A DNA stretch of 64,000 nucleotides from Pectinatus haikarae (GTDB taxonomy: Bacteria > Bacillota > Negativicutes > Selenomonadales > Selenomonadaceae): the NCBI RefSeq assembly GCF_015732185.1, contig NZ_WIQM01000016.1, forward strand, positions 186,001-250,000, in the 5' to 3' direction. The notes under the pieces are model-generated. The model made no database searches. It saw only the letters and a program-made list of their open reading frames with translations, and had not been told where the DNA came from. Position numbers and translations under genes: made by a program. Below, one piece after another: positions 51,908 to 60,951 of this stretch (positions are counted from its first letter, which is position 1; each line of letters begins with the position of its first letter).

Positions 51908-53233
51908 TTACACAAACATTGAAATCACCAGTACACCGATAAGTCCCATAACTGAAATTATGGTTTCCAGTGCACACCATGTCTTTACAGTTTCCTTAAC
52001 AGTAAGGCCAAAGAACTCTTTAAAAAGCCAAAATCCGGGATCATTTGGCGGACTTATTATCAAACTACCCGCACCTGTAGCAAGAACCATAAGTTCAGGA
52101 CTTACTCCCGTCAGAGCCACAAGAGGTGCCGCAATTCCACCGGCAGTGAGTGCTGCTACCGTAGCAGAACCGCAGGCGATACGGATGACAGCTGCAATAA
52201 GCCATGCCAGAAGCAGCGGAGACATATTCGAACCCGACAATAATTCTCCTATGTATTTGCCGACACCGCTGTCTATGAGTATCTGTTTCAGCGCTCCCCC
52301 GCCGCCGACAATCAAAAGTATCATAGCGATGGCCAGAACAGCGCTTTCCACTGTCTTCATTATTTCAGTCATTGATTTTCCGCGGCTGAGTCCAAAAGTA
52401 TATATAGCAATACTCACAGAAATTGCAAGTGCCATATCAGGTGTTCCTAAAAATGTCAGAACATTGAACAGTAATGAATCCTTAGCAAGTGTCAATTTAG
52501 CTATCGCAGCGGCAGCCATCAAAACAACGGGAATGAGTGCCGTTAAAATACTGGTTAGAAAACTCGGCATTTCGTCATCCTTAAATACTTTTGGATTATA
52601 TAATCCCTCTGGTATTTCCGGATTCAAACCTTTTACACAATTATAAAACAGCGGCCCGCTTACGATTGCAGTAGGAATAGCTATTATCGCACCGTACACA
52701 AGAGTAAGCCCGATATCAGCATTGTAAATAACGGCAATAGCCGTAGGTCCGGGATGCGGCGGCAAAAAACCATGTGTTACGGAAAGAGCCGCTGCCATCG
52801 GTATCCCTACTTCCAAAAGAGGGATCTTGGCTGAGGCGGCAATAGTGAATACCAGTGGTATTAACAGTACAAAGCCAATTTCATAAAATAATGCTATCCC
52901 TACAATAAATCCTGTAATACATACGGCCCATTTTACGTTCTTCCGACCGAATACATTGATAAGCGTGGTAGCGATTCTCTGCGCTCCGCCGCTTTCTGCC
53001 ATAAGCTTACCGAGCATTGCGCCAAAGGATACGACTATTGCCAGCCCCCCCAGAGTCCCCCCCAGCCCCTTTTCGATCGTGGGGATGATCTGAGTAATCG
53101 GCAGTCCTTCTGCATATCCCACAATGCCTGCTACCAATACTAACGACAAAAAACTATTGAGTTTAACTTTAACGATTAAAAAAAACAAAATGGCTATTCC
53201 AATTGCTAAAATAATTAATGGCATAAATTTCAC
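51908..53233 (-). CDS. GntP-family gluconate/hexonate:H+ symporter
   Basis: A 441-aa, highly hydrophobic permease with about 12-14 membrane segments. GntP family signatures: LVAGIVGYAEGLPITQIIPT, GLGGTLGGLAIVVSFGAMLG, MAESGGAQRIATTLINVFG, PHPGPTAIAVIYNADIGLTL and AAVIRIACGSATVAALTAGG. It imports gluconate or related sugar acids with protons. It heads the operon gntP-kinase-IIA-hydroxyacid dehydrogenase-zinc dehydrogenase behind its own promoter at 53272-53300. Confidence 0.9.
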   Translation of the reverse strand: MKFMPLIILAIGIAILFFLIVKVKLNSFLSLVLVAGIVGYAEGLPITQIIPTIEKGLGGTLGGLAIVVSFGAMLGKLMAESGGAQRIATTLINVFGRKNVKWAVCITGFIVGIALFYEIGFVLLIPLVFTIAASAKIPLLEVGIPMAAALSVTHGFLPPHPGPTAIAVIYNADIGLTLVYGAIIAIPTAIVSGPLFYNCVKGLNPEIPEGLYNPKVFKDDEMPSFLTSILTALIPVVLMAAAAIAKLTLAKDSLLFNVLTFLGTPDMALAISVSIAIYTFGLSRGKSMTEIMKTVESAVLAIAMILLIVGGGGALKQILIDSGVGKYIGELLSGSNMSPLLLAWLIAAVIRIACGSATVAALTAGGIAAPLVALTGVSPELMVLATGAGSLIISPPNDPGFWLFKEFFGLTVKETVKTWCALETIISVMGLIGVLVISMFV

Positions 53234-53271
53234 TCCTTTAAAAATGTAAATATCATTAGCAAATAACTGGT

Positions 53272-53300
53272 ATTATATAGAACATAGTAACTCTGAACAA
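53272..53300 (-). promoter_or_regulatory. Sigma-A promoter of the gntP operon
   Basis: On the minus strand TTGTTC (53300-53295), 17-nt spacer, TATAAT (53277-53272), 39 bp before the gntP start. The -35 is weak, which is usual for promoters needing an activator or low basal expression. Confidence 0.6.
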
Positions 53301-53367
53301 AATTTATATATTTAAAGTAAATACACAAATTTCCAAATATAAAATTAATTATAAATACGATTTTGTA

Positions 53368-53437
53368 TTGCAGTTAATTTCTCTGCAGACTTACCTTACT
53401 AATCCGCAGAGAAATTATCCTTGCAATATAACTGCAA
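53368..53437 (-). promoter_or_regulatory. Nested inverted repeats between gnd and gntP
   Basis: Inner arms TAATTTCTCTGC (53375-53386) and GCAGAGAAATTA (53406-53417) are perfect inverted repeats 19 nt apart. Outer arms TTGCAGTTA (53368-53376) and TAACTGCAA (53429-53437) are also perfect. No T-run follows on either strand. The region may be a double operator for the RpiR regulator or a structured attenuator separating gnd from the gntP operon. It lies 68 bp upstream of the gntP promoter. Confidence 0.55.
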
Positions 53438-53449
53438 AGCTTTCACAGT

Positions 53450-54871
53450 TTATTTATAGTGCTCCTGCCACTCATGATGAAATACGCCTTCCTTATCAGT
53501 TCTTTCATATGTGTGCGCGCCGAAATAGTCTCTTTGCGCCTGAATCAGATTAGCACCGATCTGCGGACTGCGATGAGCATCTAAATATTGCAGCGCATTT
53601 GACAAAGCCGGTACAGGAATTCCTTTATTTATGGCAAGACAAATTATATTACGTAAACTTGACTGATTTTCATTTATATTTTCAAGAAAAAATTTGTCAA
53701 ACATTAAATTCGGCAGATTCTTATTTTTCCCATAAGCTTCCGTTATCTTATTCAGAAACTCAGCCTGTATTATACATCCGGCACGGAAAATAGAAGCTAT
53801 TTTCCCAAAATCAAGATCCCATCCGTATTCCTTACTAGCCGAATTATATAGAGAAAATCCTTGAGCATAAGCAATTATCTTAGCCGCATACAGACTTTTA
53901 CGTACTTCCTCTATAAAAGAATCACTCATTTTTTTGTCATATACGGGTGCTTTTATTTCAGCAGAAGCTTTTTTCCGTTCTTCCCGTAAATTGGATAAGA
54001 CACGTGTATTGCACGCCGCAGTGATCATGGAAATATCAACGCCCTGCTTTAAAGCCTGAATACTGGTCCAGCGCCCTGTTCCTTTTTGTCCTGCACTGTC
54101 CAATATTTTGTCTACAAGTTGTCCATCTTGATTGTTTTCGTCATTTTCAGCAAAAATATCTGCCGTTATACCGATAAGATAGCTGTGCAGCTCACCTTTA
54201 TTCCACTCATGAAATATTTCCGATAATTTTTTATTATCAAAACCACCTACATGACGGAGCAGCAGATAGGTCTCTGCGATAAGCTGCATGTCGGCATATT
54301 CTATACCATTATGAACCATTTTTACGTAATGGCCGGCACCATTATCACCGATATAGGTGCAGCAGGGTTCTTCACCCACATGCGCTGAAATAGCCTCAAA
54401 AACAGGCTGCACATGTTTATATAGATCTTTATTCCCCCCCGGCATTATGGATGGTCCGAATCTTGCACCTTTTTCGCCGCCGGAGATTCCAACACCAAAA
54501 TAGTTTATCCCCTTTTCCTTTAGATACGAATAGCGCCGTATAGTATCTTCAAAAAAGGAATTGCCTCCGTCAATTACTATATCGCCCTTATCAAGCTGCG
54601 GGATCAATTCTTCAATTACTGAATCAACTGGTTTGCCCGCTTTGATCATAAGCATCACTCTGCGCGGACTTTTCAGCGAATGCAAGAATTCCTGCATACT
54701 ATAGAATCCTTCTAAATTTTTGTGCGGTGTATTCTTAATTACTTCTCTTGTAAGATTGGCTGTACGATTATACGCAGCTACCTTAAAACCATGATCCGCC
54801 ATGTTGAGAGCAAGATTGCTTCCCATGACAGCCATTCCGATTATGCCTATATCCATTTCCGGCATTGTCAT
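53450..54871 (-). CDS. gnd: 6-phosphogluconate dehydrogenase, decarboxylating
   Basis: A 473-aa protein (ATG 54871; a GTG directly upstream and an ATG two codons later are alternatives). N-terminal NADP-binding motif: DIGIIGMAVMGSNLALNMAD. Family signatures: GISGGEKGARFGPSIMPGG, GAGHYVKMVHNGIEYADMQL (catalytic Lys and Asn), LDSAGQKGTGRWTSIQALKQ, IAYAQGFSLY and RAGCIIQAEFLNKI. It oxidises 6-phosphogluconate to ribulose 5-phosphate and CO2. It is 79 bp after the gluconokinase-type gene on the same strand, so both steps from gluconate to ribulose 5-phosphate are encoded together. Confidence 0.95.
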   Translation of the reverse strand: MTMPEMDIGIIGMAVMGSNLALNMADHGFKVAAYNRTANLTREVIKNTPHKNLEGFYSMQEFLHSLKSPRRVMLMIKAGKPVDSVIEELIPQLDKGDIVIDGGNSFFEDTIRRYSYLKEKGINYFGVGISGGEKGARFGPSIMPGGNKDLYKHVQPVFEAISAHVGEEPCCTYIGDNGAGHYVKMVHNGIEYADMQLIAETYLLLRHVGGFDNKKLSEIFHEWNKGELHSYLIGITADIFAENDENNQDGQLVDKILDSAGQKGTGRWTSIQALKQGVDISMITAACNTRVLSNLREERKKASAEIKAPVYDKKMSDSFIEEVRKSLYAAKIIAYAQGFSLYNSASKEYGWDLDFGKIASIFRAGCIIQAEFLNKITEAYGKNKNLPNLMFDKFFLENINENQSSLRNIICLAINKGIPVPALSNALQYLDAHRSPQIGANLIQAQRDYFGAHTYERTDKEGVFHHEWQEHYK

Positions 54872-54953
54872 CACCTGTCCCTTTTTGTAATAAATATTAT
54901 ACTCTTTAATTATATTTCATGATGCGCAAAAAATATCCTTTTAACCAAAATTT

Positions 54954-56501
54954 TTAATGCAGTTTAGTCTGGTAAGAAACAATATCTGCAAATTCATCCT
55001 GCAAATTGAAATATAATCTGCTGAATATGTCATATAATCGCTTGTACACTTCCGTATTTTCGGCAATTGGTGCAAAAATTTTTTTTGAATTAACCAGTGC
55101 TGCCGTTTCATTTATATTCTTTAAAGTACCGTCAGAAATAAATCCAAGAACAGCTGCACCAAAGGCGGCACCTTCACTATTGCCCGGTAATATCAGCTTT
55201 TGATCGAGAACATCCGCAAGTATTTGCAGCCATAGCGGAGATTTAGTAAAGCTGCCGCTTACTCTTATATCTTTGATATTGCCAAAATCCTGCAAGGCCA
55301 TAAATACACTATTCAGGCAATAGCAGATTCCTTCCATTGCGGCCCGAATCATATGCGAGCGTCCATGATTTAAAGACAATCCAAAAAATATACCACGCAG
55401 TTCCGAATTCCAATAAGGTGCCCGTTCACCTGTGAAAAACGGCATTAATATCAGTCCTTCAGAGCCCGGTGCTACATGTCCCGCTTTCAACGTCATCAGA
55501 TCGTACGGATCTACATCTATGTTTTCCATTTGATTTTTGCTGTAATGGCAAACCTTGTCACGCAGCCATCGCAATATCATACCGCCGTTATTTATCGCTC
55601 CTCCGGCTACCCACATTTCATCTGTCAGGTTATAGCACCAAGTTCTCATATGCTTATCGACCATCGGTTTGGTCGTCAACATACGCAATGCACCGCTTGT
55701 ACCTATAGTAGCGCTCAATTGCCCCGGATTTACTGCACCTATCCCCACATTGACAAGCACGCCGTCCGTTGCGCCGATGACTACCGGCATTCCACTTTGC
55801 AGATGAAGAAATTCGGCTGCCCGCCTGCTTAAAAATGAATGATAAGTGGTAGAAACTATGGCCGGCAGTGCAGTTTTTTTTACACCTGCATACCTTAAAA
55901 TTTCATCATCCCAATCCATTTTTTTTGCATTGTACATTCCGCTGGTACTGGCGGTAGAATGATCAATAACCCATTCACCCGTCAGATTATAAAATATGTA
56001 ATCTTTTAATGAGCCTATATATTTAGTTTTTTTGAATATATCTTCAGCATACTTACGCAGCCATAAGATTTTTGCTAAAGGATAACAAGCATGAATGGGG
56101 CAACATGTTCTGTTATAAAAGTCCCTTGACAGCTCAGTATCTTTTTTCAATTCACGTACTATATTCAGGCTGCGGCTGTCTGCCCATGTCTGCATATTCA
56201 TCAACGGTTTTTTAGCCTCATCCAGACCTGCAAAACTATGCATAACTGTACTCAGAGCTATTCCCGATGCTTTTATATTTTTATACCGAAGCTGATCGGC
56301 GGTATTTTTTATCACTTCTTGAACAGCCTCATAAATTTGCAGCGGACTTTCCTCAGCCCAATCAGGCCGTGGTGTCAGCAGCGGATAAAATGCCTCCGAC
56401 GAACCTATATTTGTAGAATCAGCCATATATGCTATAGCACGCACTCCCGTAGTGCCAATATCTACACCTATCCATACTTGATCAGGAGGATCTTTTTTCA
56501 T
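54954..56501 (-). CDS. gntK: Gluconokinase, FGGY family
   Basis: ATG 56501 (MKKDPPDQVWIGVDIGTTGV) is preceded by GGAAGGTAGG; the frame extends 20 codons further without a site. The 515-aa kinase shows FGGY motifs (VWIGVDIGTTGVRAIAY, MPVVIGATDGVLVNVGIGAV, LSATIGTSGALRML, GAINNGGMILRWLRD, LILMPFFTGERAPYWNSELR, SEGAAFGAAVLG), closest to the B. subtilis GntK type. It converts gluconate to 6-phosphogluconate, the substrate of the next gene, gnd. Its own promoter lies at 56552-56580. Confidence 0.85.
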   Translation of the reverse strand: MKKDPPDQVWIGVDIGTTGVRAIAYMADSTNIGSSEAFYPLLTPRPDWAEESPLQIYEAVQEVIKNTADQLRYKNIKASGIALSTVMHSFAGLDEAKKPLMNMQTWADSRSLNIVRELKKDTELSRDFYNRTCCPIHACYPLAKILWLRKYAEDIFKKTKYIGSLKDYIFYNLTGEWVIDHSTASTSGMYNAKKMDWDDEILRYAGVKKTALPAIVSTTYHSFLSRRAAEFLHLQSGMPVVIGATDGVLVNVGIGAVNPGQLSATIGTSGALRMLTTKPMVDKHMRTWCYNLTDEMWVAGGAINNGGMILRWLRDKVCHYSKNQMENIDVDPYDLMTLKAGHVAPGSEGLILMPFFTGERAPYWNSELRGIFFGLSLNHGRSHMIRAAMEGICYCLNSVFMALQDFGNIKDIRVSGSFTKSPLWLQILADVLDQKLILPGNSEGAAFGAAVLGFISDGTLKNINETAALVNSKKIFAPIAENTEVYKRLYDIFSRLYFNLQDEFADIVSYQTKLH

Positions 56502-56551
56502 TGGAATACCTACCTTCCTTTCGTCCTGAATATATTTTATTTTCTGAATAA

Positions 56552-56580
56552 ATAATACCACATGATTATATTTTTTGCAA
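56552..56580 (-). promoter_or_regulatory. Sigma-A promoter of gntK-gnd
   Basis: On the minus strand TTGCAA (56580-56575), 17-nt spacer, TATTAT (56557-56552). A palindrome TGATATAAAAATATCA lies 29 bp upstream of the -35 (56609-56624) and could bind a regulator. Confidence 0.6.
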
Positions 56581-56651
56581 TAAATAAATCATTTTAAATA
56601 TTTTTTTTTGATATAAAAATATCATATCTATTATTTCATATGTTTTGAAAC

Positions 56652-56685
56652 ATAATAAAAGCCCCTGTTAAAATAACAGAGGCTT
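56652..56685 (-). terminator. Terminator downstream of yqeY
   Basis: On the minus strand AAGCCTCTGTTA pairs with TAACAGGGGCTT (one mismatch) around TTT and runs into TTATTATG. It lies 38 bp after the yqeY stop. Confidence 0.75.
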
Positions 56686-56722
56686 CTTGCTTCCCAATCG
56701 GAAAACATGTTTTCATTCTTAT

Positions 56723-57166
56723 TTAGTTCAACAATTCTCTGACGACATCATTTACCAATTTTCCATCAGCTTTGCCCTTTACTTCCGGCATTATAAGTTT
56801 CATGACTTTGCCCATATCCTTAGCCGTTGATGCCCCGGTCTTTTCCACAGCATCTTTTACTAAAGCACGCAACTCGTCTTCTGATAACTGTTTTGGCAAA
56901 TAAGGCATTATAACAGCAATTTCTGCTTCAGTTTTTTCAACCAAATCAGCTCTGCCGCCTTTTTGAAATTCAGTGAGTGAATCATGACGCATTTTAAGTT
57001 CTTTGCTTATAATGCTGATCACCCCATTGTCGTCAAGATCAGTCTTGCCGTCAATCTCAGCCTGACGCACTGCTGAACGCATTGAACGGATAACAGTAAG
57101 ACGATCTGCCTGTCTAGCCTTCATGGCTTCCTTCATATCAGCCATAAGCCTATCCTTGATTGACAT
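56723..57166 (-). CDS. yqeY: GatB/YqeY domain protein
   Basis: A 147-aa protein of the YqeY family: SIKDRLMADMKEAMKARQAD, RLTVIRSMRSAVRQAEIDGK, ADLVEKTEAEIAVIMPYLPK, QLSEDELRALVKDAV and DMGKVMKLIMPEVKGKADGK. The fold equals the tRNA-binding C-domain of GatB, but no amidase activity is known for the free protein. It follows rpsU by 20 bp on the same strand; rpsU-yqeY is a conserved pair in Firmicutes. Confidence 0.9.
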   Translation of the reverse strand: MSIKDRLMADMKEAMKARQADRLTVIRSMRSAVRQAEIDGKTDLDDNGVISIISKELKMRHDSLTEFQKGGRADLVEKTEAEIAVIMPYLPKQLSEDELRALVKDAVEKTGASTAKDMGKVMKLIMPEVKGKADGKLVNDVVRELLN

Positions 57167-57186
57167 TTCTTTAACCTCCGCGTTCT

Positions 57187-57366
57187 TTAAGCTCTGAATC
57201 TACGTTTACGAGCAGCTTCAGATTTTTTCTTACGTTTTACGCTAGGTTTTTCATAATGCTCACGTTTTCTGACTTCAGCGAGGGTACCTGCTTTTTGGCA
57301 AGTGCGTTTAAAACGACGAAGCGCACTGTCAATTGTTTCGTTTTTTCCAACTTTAACTTCTGACAT
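57187..57366 (-). CDS. rpsU: 30S ribosomal protein bS21
   Basis: ATG 57366-57364 to TAA 57187-57189 encodes 59 aa beginning [20 protein letters not shown], then [20 protein letters not shown] and a strongly basic tail ([16 protein letters not shown]). This is a normal full-length bS21. GGGAGGG lies upstream of the start. It is first in an rpsU-yqeY transcript from the promoter at 57424-57453. Confidence 0.96.
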   Translation of the reverse strand: MSEVKVGKNETIDSALRRFKRTCQKAGTLAEVRKREHYEKPSVKRKKKSEAARKRRFRA

Positions 57367-57423
57367 TTATATCTTCCCTCCCCTCCACACGCAATGGGAG
57401 TGTATTGTTCGCTACACCAAGTA

Positions 57424-57453
57424 ATTATAACTGACAAACAGTACAATTGTCAA
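57424..57453 (-). promoter_or_regulatory. Sigma-A promoter of rpsU-yqeY
   Basis: On the minus strand TTGACA (57453-57448), 18-nt spacer, TATAAT (57429-57424). Both hexamers are perfect consensus, fitting a highly expressed ribosomal protein gene. Confidence 0.85.
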
Positions 57454-57459
57454 TAATAA

Positions 57460-57807
57460 TTAACCCGGTGGCCATTGCATGGATCTACCGCCGATAAGAT
57501 GAAAATGAAGATGATCTACAGTTTGACCGCCCTTGACTCCTGTATTCACTACAAGACGAAATCCGTCATCCGCGATCTTAAGCTTCTTTGCCAGCTCTGG
57601 AACAACATCAACCATTATATGTGATACGATATCTTTATCTTCCGGTATGGCAGTATTAAGATTTTTGATGTGCTTTTTCGGTACGATCAATATATGCACA
57701 GGTGCCTGAGGCTCCAGATCTTTAAAAGAAACGACCATATCATCTTCATAAATGATATCAGCTGGTATATCTCTGGAAACAATTTTACAAAAAATGCAAT
57801 CTGACAT
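57460..57807 (-). CDS. HIT-family nucleotide-binding protein (HinT type)
   Basis: A 115-aa protein with N-terminal CIFCKIVSRDIPADIIYEDD and VSFKDLEPQAPVHILIVPKK, and the histidine triad GGQTVDHLHFHLIGG (HxHxH) near the end. HinT-type proteins hydrolyse AMP-lysine and other purine nucleoside phosphoramidates. The gene lies between mtaB and rpsU in the usual Firmicutes order and ends 7 bp before the rpsU promoter. Confidence 0.93.
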   Translation of the reverse strand: MSDCIFCKIVSRDIPADIIYEDDMVVSFKDLEPQAPVHILIVPKKHIKNLNTAIPEDKDIVSHIMVDVVPELAKKLKIADDGFRLVVNTGVKGGQTVDHLHFHLIGGRSMQWPPG

Positions 57808-57881
57808 AGCTGCACCCCCGTTCGAGGAAAAATCCTATTTTATAATAATTCGTTTTTTATTTTGCAATACCTTCTTAAATC

Positions 57882-59180
57882 TCAAAATAAATTCTCAGCC
57901 CACAGCCCGTCTTTATATAATTTTGTCATTTTCATAGATTGTATATTTCCTCTGTCTATTTTTTCTCGTGTATATACTTTGATATAATTGCTTGTGTGTC
58001 CGTCGGCCGTTCCATCCTCCATAGTCTTTTCAAACAATACTGACAGCGTTTTTCCCAGAAAGCGGCTGCAGTATTGTCGTGATTTTTCATCACTTAGTGC
58101 CTGCAGGATGTGCACCCGCTGCCTTTTCACAGCATCGTCCACTTGCTGCGGCATATCTGCGGCAGGTGTTCCTCTGCGTTTCGAATAGGGGAACGCATGT
58201 ATGCGGCATATGGGCAGTGTTTTAATATATTCTATACTGTTGATAAATTGTTCATCCGTCTCACCGGGGAACCCTGCTATCACATCTGTAGAGACGGCAA
58301 TATCCGGCACTTTATTTACAATTTTATTCAGCAGTTCCGCATAATCTTTTACCGTATAGTGTCTGTTCATTCTCTTCAAGATAACATCATTGCCTGCCTG
58401 AAGCGGCAGATGCAGATGATGGGCAAAATTATCATTGCCCGCCAGCAGTTCCAGCAGCGGTTCTGAAACTTCTATTGATTCTATTGATCCTAATCTCACT
58501 CGTTTTACTCCATCGATAGAAAGTACTGCTCTAACTGCATCTGACAGGGAACTCCCATCTTTCATATCCCGTCCATAGGAGCCAAGATGTATGCCGCCAA
58601 GAACAATTTCGTGGAAACCATTGTTTATAAGTTTTTGGGTCTCTTTCTTTATACTTTCTATCGGCCGTGAACGCAGCGGCCCTCTTGCATAAGGAATAAT
58701 ACAATAGGAACAAAAATTTGTGCATCCATCTTGAATTTTTAAAAAAGCTCTTGTCCTGGATTGCATGCCAAACATTGGTATATCTTCAAAATCATGGTCC
58801 TGCATAACATTTTTTACGCTTGTCACGAACTCATGCTTCTGAGCAGCGCGTTCCACTATTTCCACAATATTTTTTCTTTCATTAGTGCCTATTATCGCCT
58901 TTACGCCTTCAATGTTTTCTATTTGCTCCGGTTCCAGCTGCGCATAGCAACCTGTAACGGCGACAACAGCTTTTTCATTGAGGTGTATAGCCCGTCTTAT
59001 CAGCTGACGTGATTTTCGCTCTCCCAAGTGCGTTACCGAGCATGTATTTATTATATAAAAATCGGCCATTTCCGTAAAATCAACTATTTCATAGTCTTTC
59101 TTCCGAAAAAGTCCCATCATTGTTTCTGTTTCAAACTGATTGACCTTGCAGCCAAGTGTAGTAAATGCAACTTTCGACAT
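57882..59180 (-). CDS. mtaB: tRNA (t6A37-C2)-methylthiotransferase MtaB
   Basis: ATG 59180 (MSKVAFTTLGCKVNQFETE) follows AAGGA; the frame extends 7 codons more. The 432-aa radical-SAM enzyme has the N-terminal UPF0004 domain with cluster Cys residues (LGCKVNQ, NTCSVTHLGERKSR, VAVTGCYAQLEPE), the radical-SAM CxxxCxxC motif in QDGCTNFCSYCIIPYARGPL, and a C-terminal TRAM domain. GCKVNQ and the length mark it as MtaB rather than MiaB. It converts t6A37 to ms2t6A37 in tRNAs decoding ANN codons. It is downstream of rsmE on the same strand. Confidence 0.93.
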   Translation of the reverse strand: MSKVAFTTLGCKVNQFETETMMGLFRKKDYEIVDFTEMADFYIINTCSVTHLGERKSRQLIRRAIHLNEKAVVAVTGCYAQLEPEQIENIEGVKAIIGTNERKNIVEIVERAAQKHEFVTSVKNVMQDHDFEDIPMFGMQSRTRAFLKIQDGCTNFCSYCIIPYARGPLRSRPIESIKKETQKLINNGFHEIVLGGIHLGSYGRDMKDGSSLSDAVRAVLSIDGVKRVRLGSIESIEVSEPLLELLAGNDNFAHHLHLPLQAGNDVILKRMNRHYTVKDYAELLNKIVNKVPDIAVSTDVIAGFPGETDEQFINSIEYIKTLPICRIHAFPYSKRRGTPAADMPQQVDDAVKRQRVHILQALSDEKSRQYCSRFLGKTLSVLFEKTMEDGTADGHTSNYIKVYTREKIDRGNIQSMKMTKLYKDGLWAENLF

Positions 59181-59236
59181 ATAAATCCTTTCTTCGTACA
59201 ACTATCGTCACTATAGTTAAATATGCAATTTCATAT

Positions 59237-59968
59237 TCAAGTGCCGAGATCACCTTTTTCATACTGCAATATCGTTAACGCGGCTATTGCTGCTGTTTCC
59301 GCACGCAATATTCTTTTCCCCAGTGATACGCTTGTTATTCCTGCCCTTCTGCATTTTTGCACTTCTTCAGCAGAAAAACCGCCTTCAGGTCCTATGATAA
59401 CGGCATACTTACTGCCGTTTTGCTGTTGTAAGTATTGTTTAAATGGTAAAGTATCCTCATTTTCATAACAAATGCAGGTGATATTCTTTTCAGCCGTTTC
59501 AACAGCCTCTGCAAAATTTATCACCGAACATATTTCCGGTCGCACATCTCTGGCGCATTGTTTAGCAGCTTCATCCGCAATTTTCTGCCACTTTTTCTGC
59601 CTTTTTTGACGCTTGTCAATGTCATATTTTACAACGCAATTTTGACTGGCTACAGGAATTATTTTGCTGACGCCCAATTCAACTGCTTTCTGGACGATAT
59701 AATCCATCTTGTCAGCCTTCGGCAGACACTGCAGCAGAATTGTCTTTATCGGCGATTCCTGTATATTTTCCATCAGTCCCAGAACATTTAAAATTACTCT
59801 CTGCGGTTCGCATGACTCAATCTGTGTATTTGCCGTTTTGCCATTCTTATCGGATATTACTATTTTTTGTCCTGGTTTGGCACGCATAGCATAAAGCAGA
59901 TGCAGCGCATCTTCACCTTCGATCACAATGCGTTCTGCCAATTCAGCTTCTATAAATAATCGGCGCAT
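59237..59968 (-). CDS. rsmE: 16S rRNA (uracil1498-N3)-methyltransferase RsmE
   Basis: A 243-aa SPOUT-fold methyltransferase. The N-terminal PUA-like region has HLLYAMRAKPGQKIVISDKN. The SPOUT domain shows LPKADKMDYIVQKAVELGVS, KIIPVASQNCV, KKWQKIADEAAKQCARDVRP, the knot motif YAVIIGPEGGFSAEEV and SLGKRILRAETAAIAALTIL. It methylates U1498 of 16S rRNA. The start codon overlaps the prmA stop by one base (TGATG), so the two are coupled. Confidence 0.94.
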   Translation of the reverse strand: MRRLFIEAELAERIVIEGEDALHLLYAMRAKPGQKIVISDKNGKTANTQIESCEPQRVILNVLGLMENIQESPIKTILLQCLPKADKMDYIVQKAVELGVSKIIPVASQNCVVKYDIDKRQKRQKKWQKIADEAAKQCARDVRPEICSVINFAEAVETAEKNITCICYENEDTLPFKQYLQQQNGSKYAVIIGPEGGFSAEEVQKCRRAGITSVSLGKRILRAETAAIAALTILQYEKGDLGT

Positions 59969-60906
59969 CAGTTATTTTCCCTGTACTTTATTATCAATGC
60001 TGCCCAACCGCCTTTTTCCTTTATATCAACAATATGCATATTATGTTTTTTTGCCGCTGTTTTTATATCGGGTAAACGCTCTTCTATTATTCCGCTGGCT
60101 AAAAGTATCCCTTTTTTATCAAGCTTGCCTGAAATTTCGTCAAATAACCGAATTATTATATCGGCTATAATATTAGCCGATATAAAATCAGCTTTACCTT
60201 GAAAGTTTTGCAGCAGATCGCTTTGAAAACAGTTGATTTTATCTGATACATTATTTTTTCTTATATTTTCACTTGCAACTTTTACTGCCACATTATCATA
60301 ATCTGCCGCCTGTATATCTTCGACACCGAGTTTTGCAGCACATACAGCTAAAATACCGGAACCTGTTCCTACATCAAACACTTTCATATCTTTCTGCAGA
60401 TATTTTTCCATAAATTTTACACACATAGAGGTCGTAGGATGAGTCCCCGTGCCAAAAGCACATCCTGGATCCAATTCTATTACCAATTCATTTTCCGTTT
60501 TCTCATACTTTTCCCAGGATGGTTTCACAACCACTTTTTCACCAATTTTTACAGGATGAAAATATTTTTTCCAATTATTTGCCCAGTCCTCTTCCTTTAT
60601 ATCTGAGTATGTCATTTCGCAGGGAGCAGTATTCACTGTTTTAGACAATTTTTCCAACCGAACATTCAAAGCTTTAATTCTTCCATCAAGCAGCTCATCT
60701 TTTGGCAGCCAAGCATCCACTATAACGATTTCGACATTTTGCTGCAGCGGAATATCCGTATAATCCCAAAGCTTAGAATTTATATAATCATTTATGATAG
60801 CAGGGTCTTCCATAGCTACCCCATTTGCACCAATATCGTCAAAAACAGAAGCGATAAGATCCATTGCTTCGTGCGAAGTACGAACAGAAATTTGCATCCA
60901 ATCCAT
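59968..60906 (-). CDS. prmA: Ribosomal protein L11 methyltransferase PrmA
   Basis: ATG 60906 (MDWMQISVRTSHEAMDL) follows GAGGAG with an 8-nt spacer; the frame extends 5 codons. The 312-aa enzyme has the N-terminal L11-recognition domain, then KPSWEKYEKTENELVIELDP, GCAFGTGTHPTTSMCVKFME, and the SAM-binding MKVFDVGTGSGILAVCAAKL, VEDIQAADYDNVAVKVASEN and ADFISANIIADIII (the NxxA-type motif). It methylates ribosomal protein uL11. It starts the prmA-rsmE-mtaB run. Elsewhere in Firmicutes this run directly follows dnaJ; here the heat-shock operon is about 17 kb away. Confidence 0.95.
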   Translation of the reverse strand: MDWMQISVRTSHEAMDLIASVFDDIGANGVAMEDPAIINDYINSKLWDYTDIPLQQNVEIVIVDAWLPKDELLDGRIKALNVRLEKLSKTVNTAPCEMTYSDIKEEDWANNWKKYFHPVKIGEKVVVKPSWEKYEKTENELVIELDPGCAFGTGTHPTTSMCVKFMEKYLQKDMKVFDVGTGSGILAVCAAKLGVEDIQAADYDNVAVKVASENIRKNNVSDKINCFQSDLLQNFQGKADFISANIIADIIIRLFDEISGKLDKKGILLASGIIEERLPDIKTAAKKHNMHIVDIKEKGGWAALIIKYRENN

Positions 60907-60951
60907 TTTATTGCTCCTCATATCCGAATCATTTTTATTAATTTATTATCC

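Noticed and set aside
53368-53437. Interpretation of the gnd-gntP inverted repeats as a terminator.
   Set aside because: No T-run follows on either strand and the inner loop is 19 nt.
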